A stretch of 64,000 nucleotides of DNA, from positions 62,001-126,000 of the forward strand of contig NZ_JANHDM010000001.1 in assembly GCF_024494685.1 (NCBI RefSeq). The letters are read 5' to 3'. This stretch comes from Halorubrum rubrum. Lineage in GTDB: Archaea; Halobacteriota; Halobacteria; Halobacteriales; Haloferacaceae. A model generated the notes under the pieces. That model ran no database searches and was not told where the DNA came from. It saw nothing but the letters and a program-made list of their open reading frames with translations. How positions within the stretch are numbered: position 1 is the stretch's first letter; every line of letters begins with the position of its first letter. Below, in pieces: positions 1 through 9,436 of this stretch. The position numbers and the translations under genes were made by a program.

Positions 1-2
1 AG

Positions 3-341
3 TCACCGCTCGTGACGTTCGGCGATCTCCGACTCGGAGATCACGCGCTCACGTGTGCCGGGCTCGTAGACGGCGAGGCTCCCGGCGACGAGCGCCATCG
101 ACCCGGCGATCAGCCCGGTGTCGATCAAAAACAGCGCCCGAGGGTTCGCGAACGCGGTCCGGAACGCCGCGAGGGGCGTGGCGAGCGCAGCGACGACGAC
201 CAGGCCGAATCCCACGGCGAGGTACGCCGTGGCGGTCCGCCCCGAGGAGCGATGCGCCGTCACCGCGAACGCCGACAGCGTCGCGCCCGCCCCCGCGAGC
301 ACGACGGTCGTCACGAGATACACGCCTTCGATGGGGTCCAT
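3..341 (-). CDS. Small membrane protein (DUF7521-like)
   Basis: A 112-aa protein with three hydrophobic segments (about residues 7-27, 39-60 and 73-95) and a charged C-terminus, so probably an integral membrane protein. I chose the ATG at 341 because the first membrane segment follows at once; an in-frame upstream start at 371 would add ten mostly charged residues. Size and topology match the haloarchaeal DUF7521 family, whose genes are typically found beside a winged-helix regulator. That arrangement is present here as a divergent pair with the gene at 557. No catalytic motif is visible and the function is unknown. Confidence 0.6.
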   Translation of the reverse strand: MDPIEGVYLVTTVVLAGAGATLSAFAVTAHRSSGRTATAYLAVGFGLVVVAALATPLAAFRTAFANPRALFLIDTGLIAGSMALVAGSLAVYEPGTRERVISESEIAERHER

Positions 342-556
342 ACGCGGTCTGTCCGTCCGGTCACGATACACGTCCGGGGACGGGTATCAATACCGATAAT
401 ATTCGGAGGAATTCCGACGACCGTTCTCGAACGAGCGTCGAACGCCCGATACCGTCGAAATACGAGTGATCTACGTCGACGGCTCGGTGATCTCGCTCGT
501 TCATTCGGCGACCATCGATATCTTTTTGGGTCTGAAATTCACAATTGATAACGATA

Positions 557-898
557 ATGGTGGGGGACGACCTGATCACGGTGCTCGGGAACAAGTACAA
601 CACGGACATCCTGACGGCGACGGGTGACGCCAAGTCCGCACAGGACCTGAGCGAGGAGCTGGACGTGCCGATCGCGACGTGTTACCGCCGGATCAACGAA
701 CTGGAGGAGGCGAATCTCCTCGAACTCCACGACCGGCCCCTCTCCGAGGAACACCGTCGCGTGAAGGTGTACCGCCGGAAGGTCGACGGCGTCGACGTCG
801 ACTTCCGGGACGGTCTCACCGTCGAAGTGGAGGAGCGCTCCGCGGTCAAGAACCGCCTCGACGACGTGTGGCGTGACCTCTCGGCGAGAGGGGACTGA
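557..898 (+). CDS. Winged helix-turn-helix transcriptional regulator
   Basis: About 113 aa. The N-terminal 60 residues form an ArsR-like winged helix: the stretch with AQDLSEELDVPIATCYRRI is the recognition-helix region, followed by a wing-like segment with ELHDRPLSEEHRRVKVYRR. The ATG at 557 is preferred to the in-frame TTG at 545 because it gives a normal domain start. The divergent gene at 341 encodes a small membrane protein, and such pairs recur in haloarchaea, so the regulator may control it through the 215-nt gap between them. The ligand is unknown. Confidence 0.75.
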   Translation: MVGDDLITVLGNKYNTDILTATGDAKSAQDLSEELDVPIATCYRRINELEEANLLELHDRPLSEEHRRVKVYRRKVDGVDVDFRDGLTVEVEERSAVKNRLDDVWRDLSARGD

Positions 899-951
899 GA
901 AGCGAAGAGGATCCGACCGAGCCGACCGAATCGGCACGCCCCCGCCGCCGG

Positions 952-1680
952 TCAGAACGACGGCTCGTCCGACCGGCTCATCATCGAGAACCCGCCCGCC
1001 CGCTCGTGGACCGTGATCCCGCCCTGGCCGATATCCATCGGGAAGATGTCCGTGTCGATGTCCTGTTTGCGCATCTTCGCGACCCAGACGTAACGATTGA
1101 CGCCCGAGTCCGTCGGGGTCTGGATGAAGTAGATGTTGCCGTCGGTGAGGAAGTTCTCCAGTCCGACCTCGGTGTCGGGGAACACCGCGCCCTGCTCGTT
1201 GATGAGAAGCGAGGTCAGCCCGTTCGCCTTGAGGATGTCCGAGAACTTCAGCAGGTACGTCCGCTTCTCTTGTTCGTCCTCGAAGAACAGCTGGAACATC
1301 GACAGCGAGTCGAGCACGAGCCGGTCGAACTTCTCGCCTTCGACCGTGTCGAGCAGCTTGTCGACGGCCGTCGAGAAGTCGGTCTCCCTGAGCATCTGTC
1401 GTTTGTCGAGGACCACGATCTGGTCCTCGTCGACCAGCTCGCCGAAGTCGTCGAACCCGACCGATTCGGCGGCGGCGCGGATGTCGGCTTCGTCCTCCTC
1501 GAAGGAGACGTACACGCCGCGCTCGTCGTGGTCGGTGACGCCCGTGTAGAGGAACTGGATCCCGAATATGCTCTTTCCGGTACCGGGGTTGCCGGAGACC
1601 AGAACGGTCGACTGCTCCGTGATGCCGCCGGTGAGGATCGAGTCGAGCCCCTCGACTCCGGTAGAGACGAGTTCTGACAT
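952..1680 (-). CDS. KaiC/RAD55-like RecA-fold ATPase
   Basis: A 242-aa single-domain KaiC-like ATPase. The N-terminus has the family lead-in VSTGVEGLDSILTGGI and the Walker A GNPGTGKS at residues 30-37. A Walker B strand (FDRLVLDSLS) lies near the middle. The ATG at 1680 is chosen because the KaiC family begins directly with this lead-in, and a TATA-like TTTTATG sits about 28-35 nt upstream on the minus strand (1708-1715). Haloarchaea carry many such proteins, often beside two-component genes; the HalX response regulator gene diverges from it at 1860, which suggests a signalling role. The target is unknown. Confidence 0.8.
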   Translation of the reverse strand: MSELVSTGVEGLDSILTGGITEQSTVLVSGNPGTGKSIFGIQFLYTGVTDHDERGVYVSFEEDEADIRAAAESVGFDDFGELVDEDQIVVLDKRQMLRETDFSTAVDKLLDTVEGEKFDRLVLDSLSMFQLFFEDEQEKRTYLLKFSDILKANGLTSLLINEQGAVFPDTEVGLENFLTDGNIYFIQTPTDSGVNRYVWVAKMRKQDIDTDIFPMDIGQGGITVHERAGGFSMMSRSDEPSF

Positions 1681-1859
1681 TCGCGTTGGCCTTCGCGGCG
1701 GGAGTACATAAAAGACGATCCGTTTGAACCGTCGGAGCGGCTCGGGAGACGACCGGATTTTTACGGACGGGAAGACGGCGACAGCTTTATTCGTCGACAC
1801 GCCGCCACGTCCAGTATGTTCGGTGAAGCGTACCCCGTCGTCCCCGGCGGTGATCGACG

Positions 1860-2423
1860 GTGAGCGAAGCGACGGTCCTCGTCGTGGAGGACGAACCGGA
1901 TATCGCGGCGCTTTACGCCGGCTTCCTCGAGGAGCGCTACGACGTCACCGTCGCCGAGACGGCCGCCGAGGCGATGGACGTCGTCGACGAGAGCTTCGAC
2001 GCCGTCCTGCTCGACCGGCGGCTCCCCGACGGCAGCGGCGATGACGTGCTCGAACACATCCGCGGGAACGACCTCGATTGTCGAGTCGGGATGGTGACTG
2101 CGGTGGAACCCGACTTCGACATCATCGGCATGGGTTTCGATCTGTATCTGACCAAGCCCGTGAGCCGAACGAACCTCCTCGCCGCGCTCGAGACGCTTTT
2201 AACCCGTGACGAGTACGACGATCTCCTCCAGGAGGCCGCGGCGCTGGCAAGCAAACGCGCGGTGCTCAAAGCACAGAAACCGACCACCCAACTCGACGGC
2301 AACGAGGCGTTCGCCGAACTCGTCGAACGGCTCGAGGAGATCGACGCCGACATCGACGCCATCACCGAGTCGCTGTCGACGGACGACTACCGCGCGATGT
2401 TTCGGGACATCGGCGAGGCGTGA
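1860..2423 (+). CDS. HalX-domain response regulator
   Basis: A 187-aa protein with an N-terminal receiver domain (residues 5-120). The acidic pocket ED is at 10-11, the phospho-acceptor is Asp52 in LLDRRLPDG, and the conserved Lys is in LYLTKPVS. The C-terminal part (about 118-185) is the HalX domain, a helical domain found only in haloarchaeal regulators. There is no HTH, so output is probably by protein contact. The start is a GTG (1860), with the MSEATVLVVEDE start typical of receivers. No cognate kinase gene is adjacent. Confidence 0.88.
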   Translation: MSEATVLVVEDEPDIAALYAGFLEERYDVTVAETAAEAMDVVDESFDAVLLDRRLPDGSGDDVLEHIRGNDLDCRVGMVTAVEPDFDIIGMGFDLYLTKPVSRTNLLAALETLLTRDEYDDLLQEAAALASKRAVLKAQKPTTQLDGNEAFAELVERLEEIDADIDAITESLSTDDYRAMFRDIGEA

Positions 2424-2447
2424 CGCCGGGGACGACCGGCCTCCCGC

Positions 2448-3872
2448 TCACGAGGAGAGCTGCTCCCCGACCAGCGCGTCCGCCGCCGTGAGGAACGCGT
2501 CGCGTTCGTCGATCGGGATCGTCGCGCCGGCGGCGACGTCGTGACCGCCGCCGTCGCCGCCCACGGACCGGCTCGCTTCCCGCATCACGGCCGAGAGGTC
2601 GAGACCCTGTCGGACCAAGCGCCCGGTTCCGCGCGAGGATACCTTCAACTCCGCGTCGTTCTTCTCGGCGAAGGCGATCACGGGCTTGGATCGGTCGACC
2701 GCGGGCGATCCGGCGGCCATGCCCGCGACGATCCCGACGATCGTCTCGCGGATCCGCGAGCCGGCGTCGAACCACTGGAGGTGCTCCTCGTGAGTTACCC
2801 CCTCCGTTTTCACCCACTGGAGCCCCTCCGAGAGGTTTCGCCTGTGGTTCCGGAGCAGCCGTCGCGCCTCCGCGAGCGCCGCGTCGCGATCGCCGAGACA
2901 CACTGCGAGCCCCACGTCCGCGCGCTCGTACCGCGCAGTCGCGTTGAGCAGCGTCGAGAACTCGCTGACGTCCCGGAGCTCGGTCCCCGACTCCTCGTCG
3001 AGCAGCGTGTAGGAGGTTCCGACGAGGGTCTCGATCCGGTCGGCGGGGACGCCGGAAGCGACGGCGCGTCGTATCAGCGCGGAGACGAGCGTCCGCCGTT
3101 CCGCGTCGGCGAGGTCGACCCAGCGCCGCCACTCGCCGTCGCGTTTCACGTCGACGTCGAGGTCCCGGAGGAAGCCGATCGCGCCAGCCTCGTCGTTGGA
3201 GATCCCCGGGATCCGAACGTCCGAGGCGTACTCCAGCAGCTTCGGGAGCGGACGGGTCTGGCGGCCGTACAGATCGAGATCGGTGCGTTCCTCGAGGACC
3301 CCCGCGTCGACGCCGTCCGCGACGATGGCCGCGTTCGCACCGTCGAGCCCCCCGCCACCGTTCTGCATGTCGCCGACCGCGCCGACGACCGCCAGCGCCG
3401 CGAGGTCGCGGTTGTCGCCGTCGGGGTCCTCCAAAGCACGGGCGAGAACGTAGCTCGCACCCGCTCCCGAGAGCTCGCTCGCCCCGTCGATCCCTTCGAG
3501 CAGCGGATTGAGGTGGAACGCCGTATCGGCGTCGGCGGGGCGGTGGTGGTCGGCGACCACGGGAACGAAGTCGCCGCGCGCCTCGTGGTCGGCGATGACG
3601 TCGAGCTGACCGGAACCGAAGTCGGTGAAGAGGACGACCTCGAACTCGCGGGCGGCGATCCTCGCGATCGACTCGGCGTCGAGCTGCTTCTCGAAGACGA
3701 CCTCGTGGTCGATCCCCGCCCGCGCGAGCGCCGACGACGCGACGGCGGCGCTCGTGAGGCCGTCGGCGTCGATGTGTGAGGCGAGCAGGACGCGGTCCGC
3801 CTCGCGCAGGCGGCCGGCGCAGGCGCGGGCGCGGTCGCCGAGGTCGGGAACCGGGTTGTCGGCGGCTGCCAT
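2448..3872 (-). CDS. DHH-family phosphoesterase (archaeal RecJ-like/GAN type)
   Basis: A 474-aa nuclease of the DHH/DHHA1 superfamily. Motif I is HIDADG at residues 33-38, motif II contains FTDFGSGQ, and motif III is ADHHRP. The C-terminus has the DHHA1 glycine motif GGGHDVAAGATI. These features place it with archaeal RecJ homologues, some of which associate with the replisome (GINS-associated nuclease), acting as Mn2+-dependent exonucleases on single-stranded DNA or RNA. I chose the ATG at 3872; an upstream in-frame Met at 3908 would add a proline-rich stretch outside the domain. Haloarchaea have several paralogues and I cannot tell which this is. Confidence 0.85.
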   Translation of the reverse strand: MAAADNPVPDLGDRARACAGRLREADRVLLASHIDADGLTSAAVASSALARAGIDHEVVFEKQLDAESIARIAAREFEVVLFTDFGSGQLDVIADHEARGDFVPVVADHHRPADADTAFHLNPLLEGIDGASELSGAGASYVLARALEDPDGDNRDLAALAVVGAVGDMQNGGGGLDGANAAIVADGVDAGVLEERTDLDLYGRQTRPLPKLLEYASDVRIPGISNDEAGAIGFLRDLDVDVKRDGEWRRWVDLADAERRTLVSALIRRAVASGVPADRIETLVGTSYTLLDEESGTELRDVSEFSTLLNATARYERADVGLAVCLGDRDAALAEARRLLRNHRRNLSEGLQWVKTEGVTHEEHLQWFDAGSRIRETIVGIVAGMAAGSPAVDRSKPVIAFAEKNDAELKVSSRGTGRLVRQGLDLSAVMREASRSVGGDGGGHDVAAGATIPIDERDAFLTAADALVGEQLSS

Positions 3873-3954
3873 TACCGGTCCGTGGGGCGGCATCGGGGAT
3901 AAACGCACGTTTCGCTCGACGGGTCGGGTGGAGGATCGGAGCGTGGTTCGGAGT

Positions 3955-6201
3955 TCACCGCTCCACCGTCAGTTCGATCCGGGCGTCCCGCGCGGAGCGG
4001 CCGACCTCGACGGCGTACTCCCCGGCGTCGACGGTCCAGCCGTCCGCGGGGTCGTACCGGGAGAACGCGAGGTCGTTGAGGCCGACGGTGACCGTCTCGG
4101 TCTCGCCGGCGGCGACGACGACGCTCTCGGCCCCGGCGAACTCGCGGACCGGACGGTCGACGCCCGCGACGCGCGGCGGCCGCACGTACGTCTGGACCAC
4201 CTCGCGCCCGGCGCGGTCGGCGACGTTCTCGACCGTGACCGTGACGGCGACGTCACCGTCCGCGTCGCCTTCCTCGTCGATGTCGAGGGCGGCGTCGCGG
4301 TACGCGAACGCCGCGTACGAGCGACCGTGGCCGAACGGGTAGGTGGGCTCGGAGTCGCGGGCGTCGAACCAGCGATAGCCGACGAGGACACCCTCGTCGT
4401 GGCTGACGCGCCCGTCGACGCCGGGGAAGCGCCGGCGGTCGGCCGTGGAGTACGCGGGTTCCGGCGCGAACGTGACCGGGAGTCGGCCCCCCGGGTCGGC
4501 GTCGCCGTACAGGAGCGCCGCGAGCGCGCCGCCGTGGACCTGGCCAGGGTACCAGTTGAGGAGGACCGCGTCGACCGCGTCGCGCCACGGGAGTTCGACC
4601 GGGCCGCTCGTGGCCGCCGCGACGACCGTCCGGTCGGCGACCGCGGCGACCGCCTCGATCAGTTCGTCCTGGCGGCCGGGCAGCCCGAGCCCGTCCCGAT
4701 CGAGCGCCTCCGTGGCGGTGTCGCGGACGACGACGACGGCGACGTCCGCACCCTCGGCGGCCGCGACCGCCGCGTCGACGTCGGCGGCCGGGTCGGCGTC
4801 GGCGGCCGAGCCTTCGGCGGCGTCGTCCCCTGCCCCGCCGCCGTCTCCCTCGTCGACTCTTCCCTCCCCGACCGCTCCCCCGTCGGCGTCGTCCTCACCG
4901 CCGGCCAGGAGGTCGAGCATCGAGACGTCCTCGACCGGCGGGTGGCCGGGGACGACGCTCACGCTCCCGGCCGCGCGCGCCTCGACTCCCTCCCGCGGCG
5001 TCGTGCTCGTCTCGGGCGTCGTCTCCGAGGAGCCGCCCCCGCCGAGGACCGCCTCGTCGACCGCGGGGCCGACGAGCGCGACGTCGGCGTCGTCCGCCAA
5101 CGGGAGCGCGTCGTCGTTCTTCAGCAGCACCGACCCCCGCGTCGCCACCTCGAACGCGGTTCGTCGGTGGGCGTCGAGGTCGGCGTCGACGGTGGATCGG
5201 TCGCCGTCCAACAGCCCGATCCGGTCCATCGTCCGGAGGACGCGCGCCGCCATGTCGTCGAGCCGCTCCCGCGGGAGCGACCCGTCCCGGACCGCGGCGG
5301 GGAGCGCCTCGTCGAACGGCTCGCACGTCTCCGGATCGGGCATCCCGCGGGCGATCTCGGGAGGAATCGGGTCCGCGGGGTCGTCGTCACTCCTGTCGTC
5401 GCCGTCGTCCCCGCCGCCGTCGTCTCCGGGCTCGTCCGCCTCGTCTCCCATCGGGACGCCGGGCATCTCGACGTCCAGACCGGCGGCCGCGGCGTCGACC
5501 GCGCCCTCGGTGCCGTACCAGTCGGAGACGACGTACCCGTCGAACCCCCACTCGTCTTTCAACACGTCCGTCAGCAGCCGTCGGTGGTCGCTCATCCGGG
5601 TCCCGTTCACGCGGTTGTACGCCGACATCACCGACCCGGCGCCGGCTGCGACCGCGGCGCGGAACGACGGGAGGTACAGCTCGCGGAGTGCGCGCTCGCC
5701 GATCTCGGCGCTGACCGTCGCGCGGTCCGTCTCCTGCGCGTTCGCGACGTAGTGTTTCGGCGTCGCTACCACGTCCGTGGACTCGATCCCCTCGACGACG
5801 TTCGCGGCGGTCGCGGCCGACAACACGGGGTCCTCCGCGAAGTACTCGAAGTTCCGCCCGCCCTGCGGGACGCGGATCAGGTTCGTCCCCGGCGCGAGTA
5901 GGGCATCGGCCCCGGCGACCCTCGTCTCGCGACCGAGCGCGGCCCCGTGCTCGCGGGCCAACTCGGCGTCGAACGTCGCGGCCAGCGCTATCGGGGCGGG
6001 AAAGGCGGTCGCCGACTCGTCGGGGATCCGGACGCCGAGCGGCCCGTCGACCAGGGTCAACGGAGGGATATCGAGCCGGTCGACGCCCGCGAGGTAACCC
6101 GTGGCACGGCCGGTCGGATCGGTCGTCCCGGAGACGAGCTTTGTCGTCTCCTCGAGCGTGAGCGCCTCGACCAGCCCGCGAACCGTGCCGTCCTCGGTCA
6201 T
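3955..6201 (-). CDS. Glycoside hydrolase family 3 beta-glucosidase-like protein
   Basis: A 748-aa GH3 enzyme with the usual order: an N-terminal (beta/alpha)8 domain, an alpha/beta sandwich, and a C-terminal fibronectin-III-like domain (about 660-740). The catalytic nucleophile is Asp227 in VVSDWYG, and the substrate-binding KHY is at 149-151. No signal peptide is visible, so it is probably cytoplasmic and cleaves imported beta-linked oligosaccharides. Two Asp/Gly-rich inserts (about residues 252-285 and 432-475) are longer than usual and look like salt-adaptive loops. The gene stands alone, divergent from metY, and its exact substrate cannot be read from sequence. Confidence 0.88.
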   Translation of the reverse strand: MTEDGTVRGLVEALTLEETTKLVSGTTDPTGRATGYLAGVDRLDIPPLTLVDGPLGVRIPDESATAFPAPIALAATFDAELAREHGAALGRETRVAGADALLAPGTNLIRVPQGGRNFEYFAEDPVLSAATAANVVEGIESTDVVATPKHYVANAQETDRATVSAEIGERALRELYLPSFRAAVAAGAGSVMSAYNRVNGTRMSDHRRLLTDVLKDEWGFDGYVVSDWYGTEGAVDAAAAGLDVEMPGVPMGDEADEPGDDGGGDDGDDRSDDDPADPIPPEIARGMPDPETCEPFDEALPAAVRDGSLPRERLDDMAARVLRTMDRIGLLDGDRSTVDADLDAHRRTAFEVATRGSVLLKNDDALPLADDADVALVGPAVDEAVLGGGGSSETTPETSTTPREGVEARAAGSVSVVPGHPPVEDVSMLDLLAGGEDDADGGAVGEGRVDEGDGGGAGDDAAEGSAADADPAADVDAAVAAAEGADVAVVVVRDTATEALDRDGLGLPGRQDELIEAVAAVADRTVVAAATSGPVELPWRDAVDAVLLNWYPGQVHGGALAALLYGDADPGGRLPVTFAPEPAYSTADRRRFPGVDGRVSHDEGVLVGYRWFDARDSEPTYPFGHGRSYAAFAYRDAALDIDEEGDADGDVAVTVTVENVADRAGREVVQTYVRPPRVAGVDRPVREFAGAESVVVAAGETETVTVGLNDLAFSRYDPADGWTVDAGEYAVEVGRSARDARIELTVER

Positions 6202-6287
6202 GGCGGACCGTGGGCGGGCGGGCCCAAAGGAGTTCGGATGGCGGGCGACAGGGCGGGGCGACGAGTCGGGGCCGGCAGGCCTTGCCG

Positions 6288-6303
6288 TAACTGACAGTTA
6301 TAG
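6288..6303 (+). promoter_or_regulatory. metY promoter with palindrome over the TATA region
   Basis: TAACTG-A-CAGTTA is a perfect inverted repeat at 6288-6300. It overlaps TTATAG (6298-6303), which lies 28-33 nt before the metY ATG at 6331, the right distance for a TATA box on a leaderless transcript. A protein bound here would mask the box. The position is read from the sequence; that it is an operator is inference. Confidence 0.5.
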
Positions 6304-6330
6304 AAGTACAAAGAGATATGCGCTACATAC

Positions 6331-7620
6331 ATGACACGTGGGTTCGACACCCGGAGTCTCCATGCCGGGTCGGGCACGGACCCGGCGACGGGGGCTCGTG
6401 CGACGCCGATCCATCAGACGACGTCCTACGCGTTCGAGGACGCCGACGCGGCGGCGGACCTGTACGCGCTCCGGGCCGACGGCGACGTCTACTCCCGCGT
6501 CTCGAATCCGACCGTTCGCGCCCTCGAGAGTCGGATCGCCGACCTCGAGGGCGGGTCCGGTGCGGTCGCGACCGCCTCCGGAATGGGCGCGTTCGACGCG
6601 ATCACGACGGTGCTCGCGAGCGCCGGCGACAACGTCGTCGCCAGCGAGGAGATGTACGGCGGCACCGGGACGCACCTCACCACCGTCGCGAACCGCCGCG
6701 GGGTCGAGACCCGCCTCGTGGAGACTACCGACTACGAGGGGTACGCCGCGGCGATCGACGACGACACCGCCTTCGTCCACGTGGAGACGCTCTCGAACCC
6801 CTCCCTCGTCACGCCCGACTTCGAGCGGCTCGCGGGGATCGCCCACGAGCACGCGGTCCCGCTCGTCGTCGACAACACGTTCGCGACGCCGTACCTCTGC
6901 CGGCCGATCGAGCACGGCGCGGACGTCGTCTGGGAGTCGACGACCAAGTGGATCACCGGCAACGGCACCACCGTCGGCGGGATCGTCGTCGACGGCGGCA
7001 CCTTCCCGTGGGACCACCCGGACGCGGAGTACGAGGAACTCTCCGGGGAGTCGCCGGCGTTCCCGATCGACTTCGTCGAGCGGTTCGGCGACGCCGCCTT
7101 CGCGAACGTCGTCCGCCAGCGGGCGGTCCGGCCGACCGGAAGCCAGCAGTCCCCGTTCGACGCCTGGCAGACCCTCCAGGGCGTGGAGACGCTGCCGCTC
7201 CGAATGGACCGTCACTGCGAGAACGCCCGCCGGGTCGCCGAGTACCTCCGCGACGACGACCGGGTCGACTGGGTGACGCATCCGGGCTTCGAGGACCACC
7301 CGACCCACGACGACGCGACCGCGTATCTGCGAGGATACGGAGGGATGATCACGTTCGGTGCCGCCGGGGGTTATGAGGCCGCGAAGGCCCTGTGTGAATC
7401 CGTCGACCTCGCGAGCTTCCTCGCGAACATCGGCGACGCCAAGACGCTGGTTATCCACCCCGCCTCGACCACGCACGCACAGCTCGACGAGGAGGCGCGG
7501 CAGGCCGCGGGCGTCCGGGCGGACATGGTTCGGCTCTCGGTCGGCATCGAGGACGCCGCGGACGTGATCGCGGACCTCGACGCCGCGCTCGGGACGGCGG
7601 CGACGTCGACGGAGGCGTGA
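6331..7620 (+). CDS. metY: O-acetylhomoserine sulfhydrylase (PLP enzyme)
   Basis: A 429-aa member of the Cys/Met-metabolism PLP family. It should make homocysteine from O-acetylhomoserine and sulfide in the cytoplasm. PLP-binding Lys206 lies in [11 protein letters not shown], and Asp181 in [12 protein letters not shown] should contact the pyridine nitrogen. The N-terminus [20 protein letters not shown] is typical of MetY rather than cystathionine lyases. The stop lies 2 nt before the metX start, so the two genes form one methionine-synthesis operon in which MetX supplies the acetylated substrate. The promoter palindrome at 6288 may regulate both. Confidence 0.93.
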   Translation: MTRGFDTRSLHAGSGTDPATGARATPIHQTTSYAFEDADAAADLYALRADGDVYSRVSNPTVRALESRIADLEGGSGAVATASGMGAFDAITTVLASAGDNVVASEEMYGGTGTHLTTVANRRGVETRLVETTDYEGYAAAIDDDTAFVHVETLSNPSLVTPDFERLAGIAHEHAVPLVVDNTFATPYLCRPIEHGADVVWESTTKWITGNGTTVGGIVVDGGTFPWDHPDAEYEELSGESPAFPIDFVERFGDAAFANVVRQRAVRPTGSQQSPFDAWQTLQGVETLPLRMDRHCENARRVAEYLRDDDRVDWVTHPGFEDHPTHDDATAYLRGYGGMITFGAAGGYEAAKALCESVDLASFLANIGDAKTLVIHPASTTHAQLDEEARQAAGVRADMVRLSVGIEDAADVIADLDAALGTAATSTEA

Positions 7621-7622
7621 GA

Positions 7623-8912
7623 ATGGCGGCCACACCCACCGATTCAGGCGTCGCGACCCTCGGGGAGTTCACCTTCGAGTGCGGCCGGTCGATTCCGAAC
7701 CTCCGGGTCGGCTACGAGACGTACGGCGAGTTCGACGGCGACAACGTCGTGTTGGTGTGTCACGCGCTCACCGGCAGCCAGAACGTCGCCCGGACGCCGG
7801 ATCGCGACGTGGACGCCGGCCAGGCCGGGCAGGCGCGCGCGTGGTGGGACGACGTGGTCGGTCCGGGGAAAGCGATAGACACGACCGAGTACTACGTCGT
7901 CTGCGCGAACGTCCCCGGTTCCTGTTACGGCACGTCGGGACCGGCCAACGAGCGGCCCGCGGAGCTCGATCTCCCCGGCGAGGCGCCCGACCACGACCGT
8001 TGGGGGACGGCGTTCCCGCCGGTTCAAGTCGAGGACTGGGCGCGCGCGCAGCGTCGGCTGCTCGACCACCTCGGCGTCGGCCGGCTCCGGGCGGTCGTCG
8101 GCGGGAGCGTCGGCGGGATGAACGTCCTCGAGTGGGCGAAACGCTACCCCGACGACGTCGACCTCGTCGTCCCCGTCGCCGCCGCCGCTCGGCTCGACGC
8201 GCAGTGTCTCGGGCTCGACGCCATCGCGCGCCGGGCGATCCGCGCGGACCCGAACTGGCGGGGCGGCGACTACTACGGCGAGAACCGCGACTCGCCCGAC
8301 ACCGGGCTGGCGATGGCCCGCCAGATGGGCCACGTGATGTACCTCTCGAAGGCGTCGATGGAGCGGAAGTTCGGCCGGCGCTCGGCCGGCCGCGACTCGC
8401 TGAGCCGCGAACAGGGCGACCTCGGGCTCGAGGCCGACCCCGCGGCCGCCTTCTTCCCGTACCGCGAGGTGGAGTCGTACCTCGACTATCAGGCGGAGGG
8501 GTTCGCGGAGCGGTTCGACGCCAACAGCTACCTCTATCTCACGCGCGCGATGGACGAGTACGACCTCGCCGCCGGCTACGGCTCCGACGCCGACGCGCTC
8601 GCGGCCTTCGAGGGCGAGGCGCTCCTACTGAGCTTCACCGGCGACTGGCACTTCACGGTCGAGCAGGCCGAGTCGGTCGCGACCGCCTTCCGCGAACGCG
8701 ACGTCCCCGTCGCCCATCACGTGATCGACTCCGACCACGGCCACGACGCGTTCCTCGTCGAACCGGAACGCGTCGGCCCGCCGCTCCGCGACTTCCTCGC
8801 CGACGGCGTCGAGGGCCGCGCCGTCGACGACGTGAGTGGAGACGACGAGGAAGCGGAGCCCGACTGCGACCCGGACCACGCCCCGGTCCACTCCAGCCTG
8901 TTCGGGGGGTGA
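7623..8912 (+). CDS. metX: Homoserine O-acetyltransferase
   Basis: A 429-aa alpha/beta-hydrolase-fold enzyme that acetylates homoserine with acetyl-CoA. The nucleophile is Ser162 in [12 protein letters not shown]. The Asp of the triad lies in SFTGDWHF and the His in DSDHGHDAF. The MetX hallmark ALTGSQ is at about residues 48-53, and [12 protein letters not shown] follows. I chose the ATG at 7623, just after the metY stop; a GTG at 7617 is possible. The last 30 residues are an acidic tail without domain features. It is co-transcribed with metY. Confidence 0.92.
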   Translation: MAATPTDSGVATLGEFTFECGRSIPNLRVGYETYGEFDGDNVVLVCHALTGSQNVARTPDRDVDAGQAGQARAWWDDVVGPGKAIDTTEYYVVCANVPGSCYGTSGPANERPAELDLPGEAPDHDRWGTAFPPVQVEDWARAQRRLLDHLGVGRLRAVVGGSVGGMNVLEWAKRYPDDVDLVVPVAAAARLDAQCLGLDAIARRAIRADPNWRGGDYYGENRDSPDTGLAMARQMGHVMYLSKASMERKFGRRSAGRDSLSREQGDLGLEADPAAAFFPYREVESYLDYQAEGFAERFDANSYLYLTRAMDEYDLAAGYGSDADALAAFEGEALLLSFTGDWHFTVEQAESVATAFRERDVPVAHHVIDSDHGHDAFLVEPERVGPPLRDFLADGVEGRAVDDVSGDDEEAEPDCDPDHAPVHSSLFGG

Positions 8913-8986
8913 GCGAAGCGCAGGGACGCGCCGGATGTGGGTGGAGGAAACGGTGGTTGAGGCTGACGCTGTCGGCGGTGGCGTGC

Positions 8987-9087
8987 CTGCGAGCGCCCGC
9001 TAGGGCGCGAGCAGACCGCGAGGGACGCCACGAGCGCTTGAAAAGCGCGAGTGGCGAGGCTGGGGAGGCGTGAGGTGCGGTGCTGTG
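8987..9087 (+). repeat. Structured intergenic element, copy 1
   Basis: This lies 75 nt behind metX and holds two stem-loops and a conserved box. Hairpin 1 (8987-9014) has outer stem CTGC/GCAG, a GA facing GA, inner stem GCGCCC/GGGCGC and loop GCTA. Hairpin 2 (9027-9055) has outer stem GCCAC/GTGGC, again GA facing GA, inner stem GCGCTT/AAGCGC and loop GAA. The box GAGGCTGGGGAGGCG follows at 9056-9070. Copies near 12548 and 18015 keep this plan with different paired bases (see findings). No ORF here looks real. Confidence 0.7.
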
Positions 9088-9103
9088 CGGTTCGGGTGGG
9101 ATT

Positions 9104-9215
9104 CAAAGGGGCAGTCGCGAGGAGCGCACAGGCGACGTAAGCACCACAGGGAGCGAACGAAGTGAGCGACCGAGGAGCACAGCGAGCGTGCGCGCTCCTC
9201 GCGACTGGGGCTTTG
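9104..9215. repeat. Long interrupted inverted repeat
   Basis: The left arm CAAAG-GGG (9104-9111) plus a 16-nt stretch beginning CAGTCGCG (9112-9127) pairs with 9192-9215. The 16 bp are perfect. Then comes a GGG opposite GGG internal loop, and CAAAG pairs with CTTTG. About 64 nt separate the arms. A cruciform or a long RNA hairpin could form. The right arm is reused as the start of the tandem repeat unit at 9201. Confidence 0.7.
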
Positions 9216-9368
9216 GAGACGTTCACCGTGTCGACGACGACCGAGTACCGAGCGACTGGGGCTTTGGAGACGTTCACCGTGTCGACGACGACCGAGTACC
9301 GAGCGACTGGGGCTTTGGAGACGTTCACCGTGTCGACGACGACCGAGTACCGAGCGACTGGGGCTTTG
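9201..9368. repeat. Tandem repeat, 51-bp unit, 3.3 copies
   Basis: Identical 51-bp units lie at 9201-9251, 9252-9302 and 9303-9353, followed by a 15-nt partial copy. Each begins GCGACTGGGGCTTTGGAG and ends GACCGAGTACCGA. As 51 is a multiple of three, reading frames run through on both strands as 17-residue repeats, but none has a credible start or domain, so I treat the stretch as non-coding. Perfect identity between units points to recent expansion. Confidence 0.9.
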
Positions 9369-9436
9369 CTGATGTCCACTACATCGGAAACGAGATCGGA
9401 CGTATCGACTCGACTTCTCTCGGAACGGACGTATTA

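Noticed and set aside
3625-5901. Very long plus-strand open frames opposite the RecJ-like and GH3 genes
   Set aside because: They are antisense shadows of GC-rich genes: arginine/valine-rich, no domains, no start signals, and the minus-strand genes have clear catalytic motifs.
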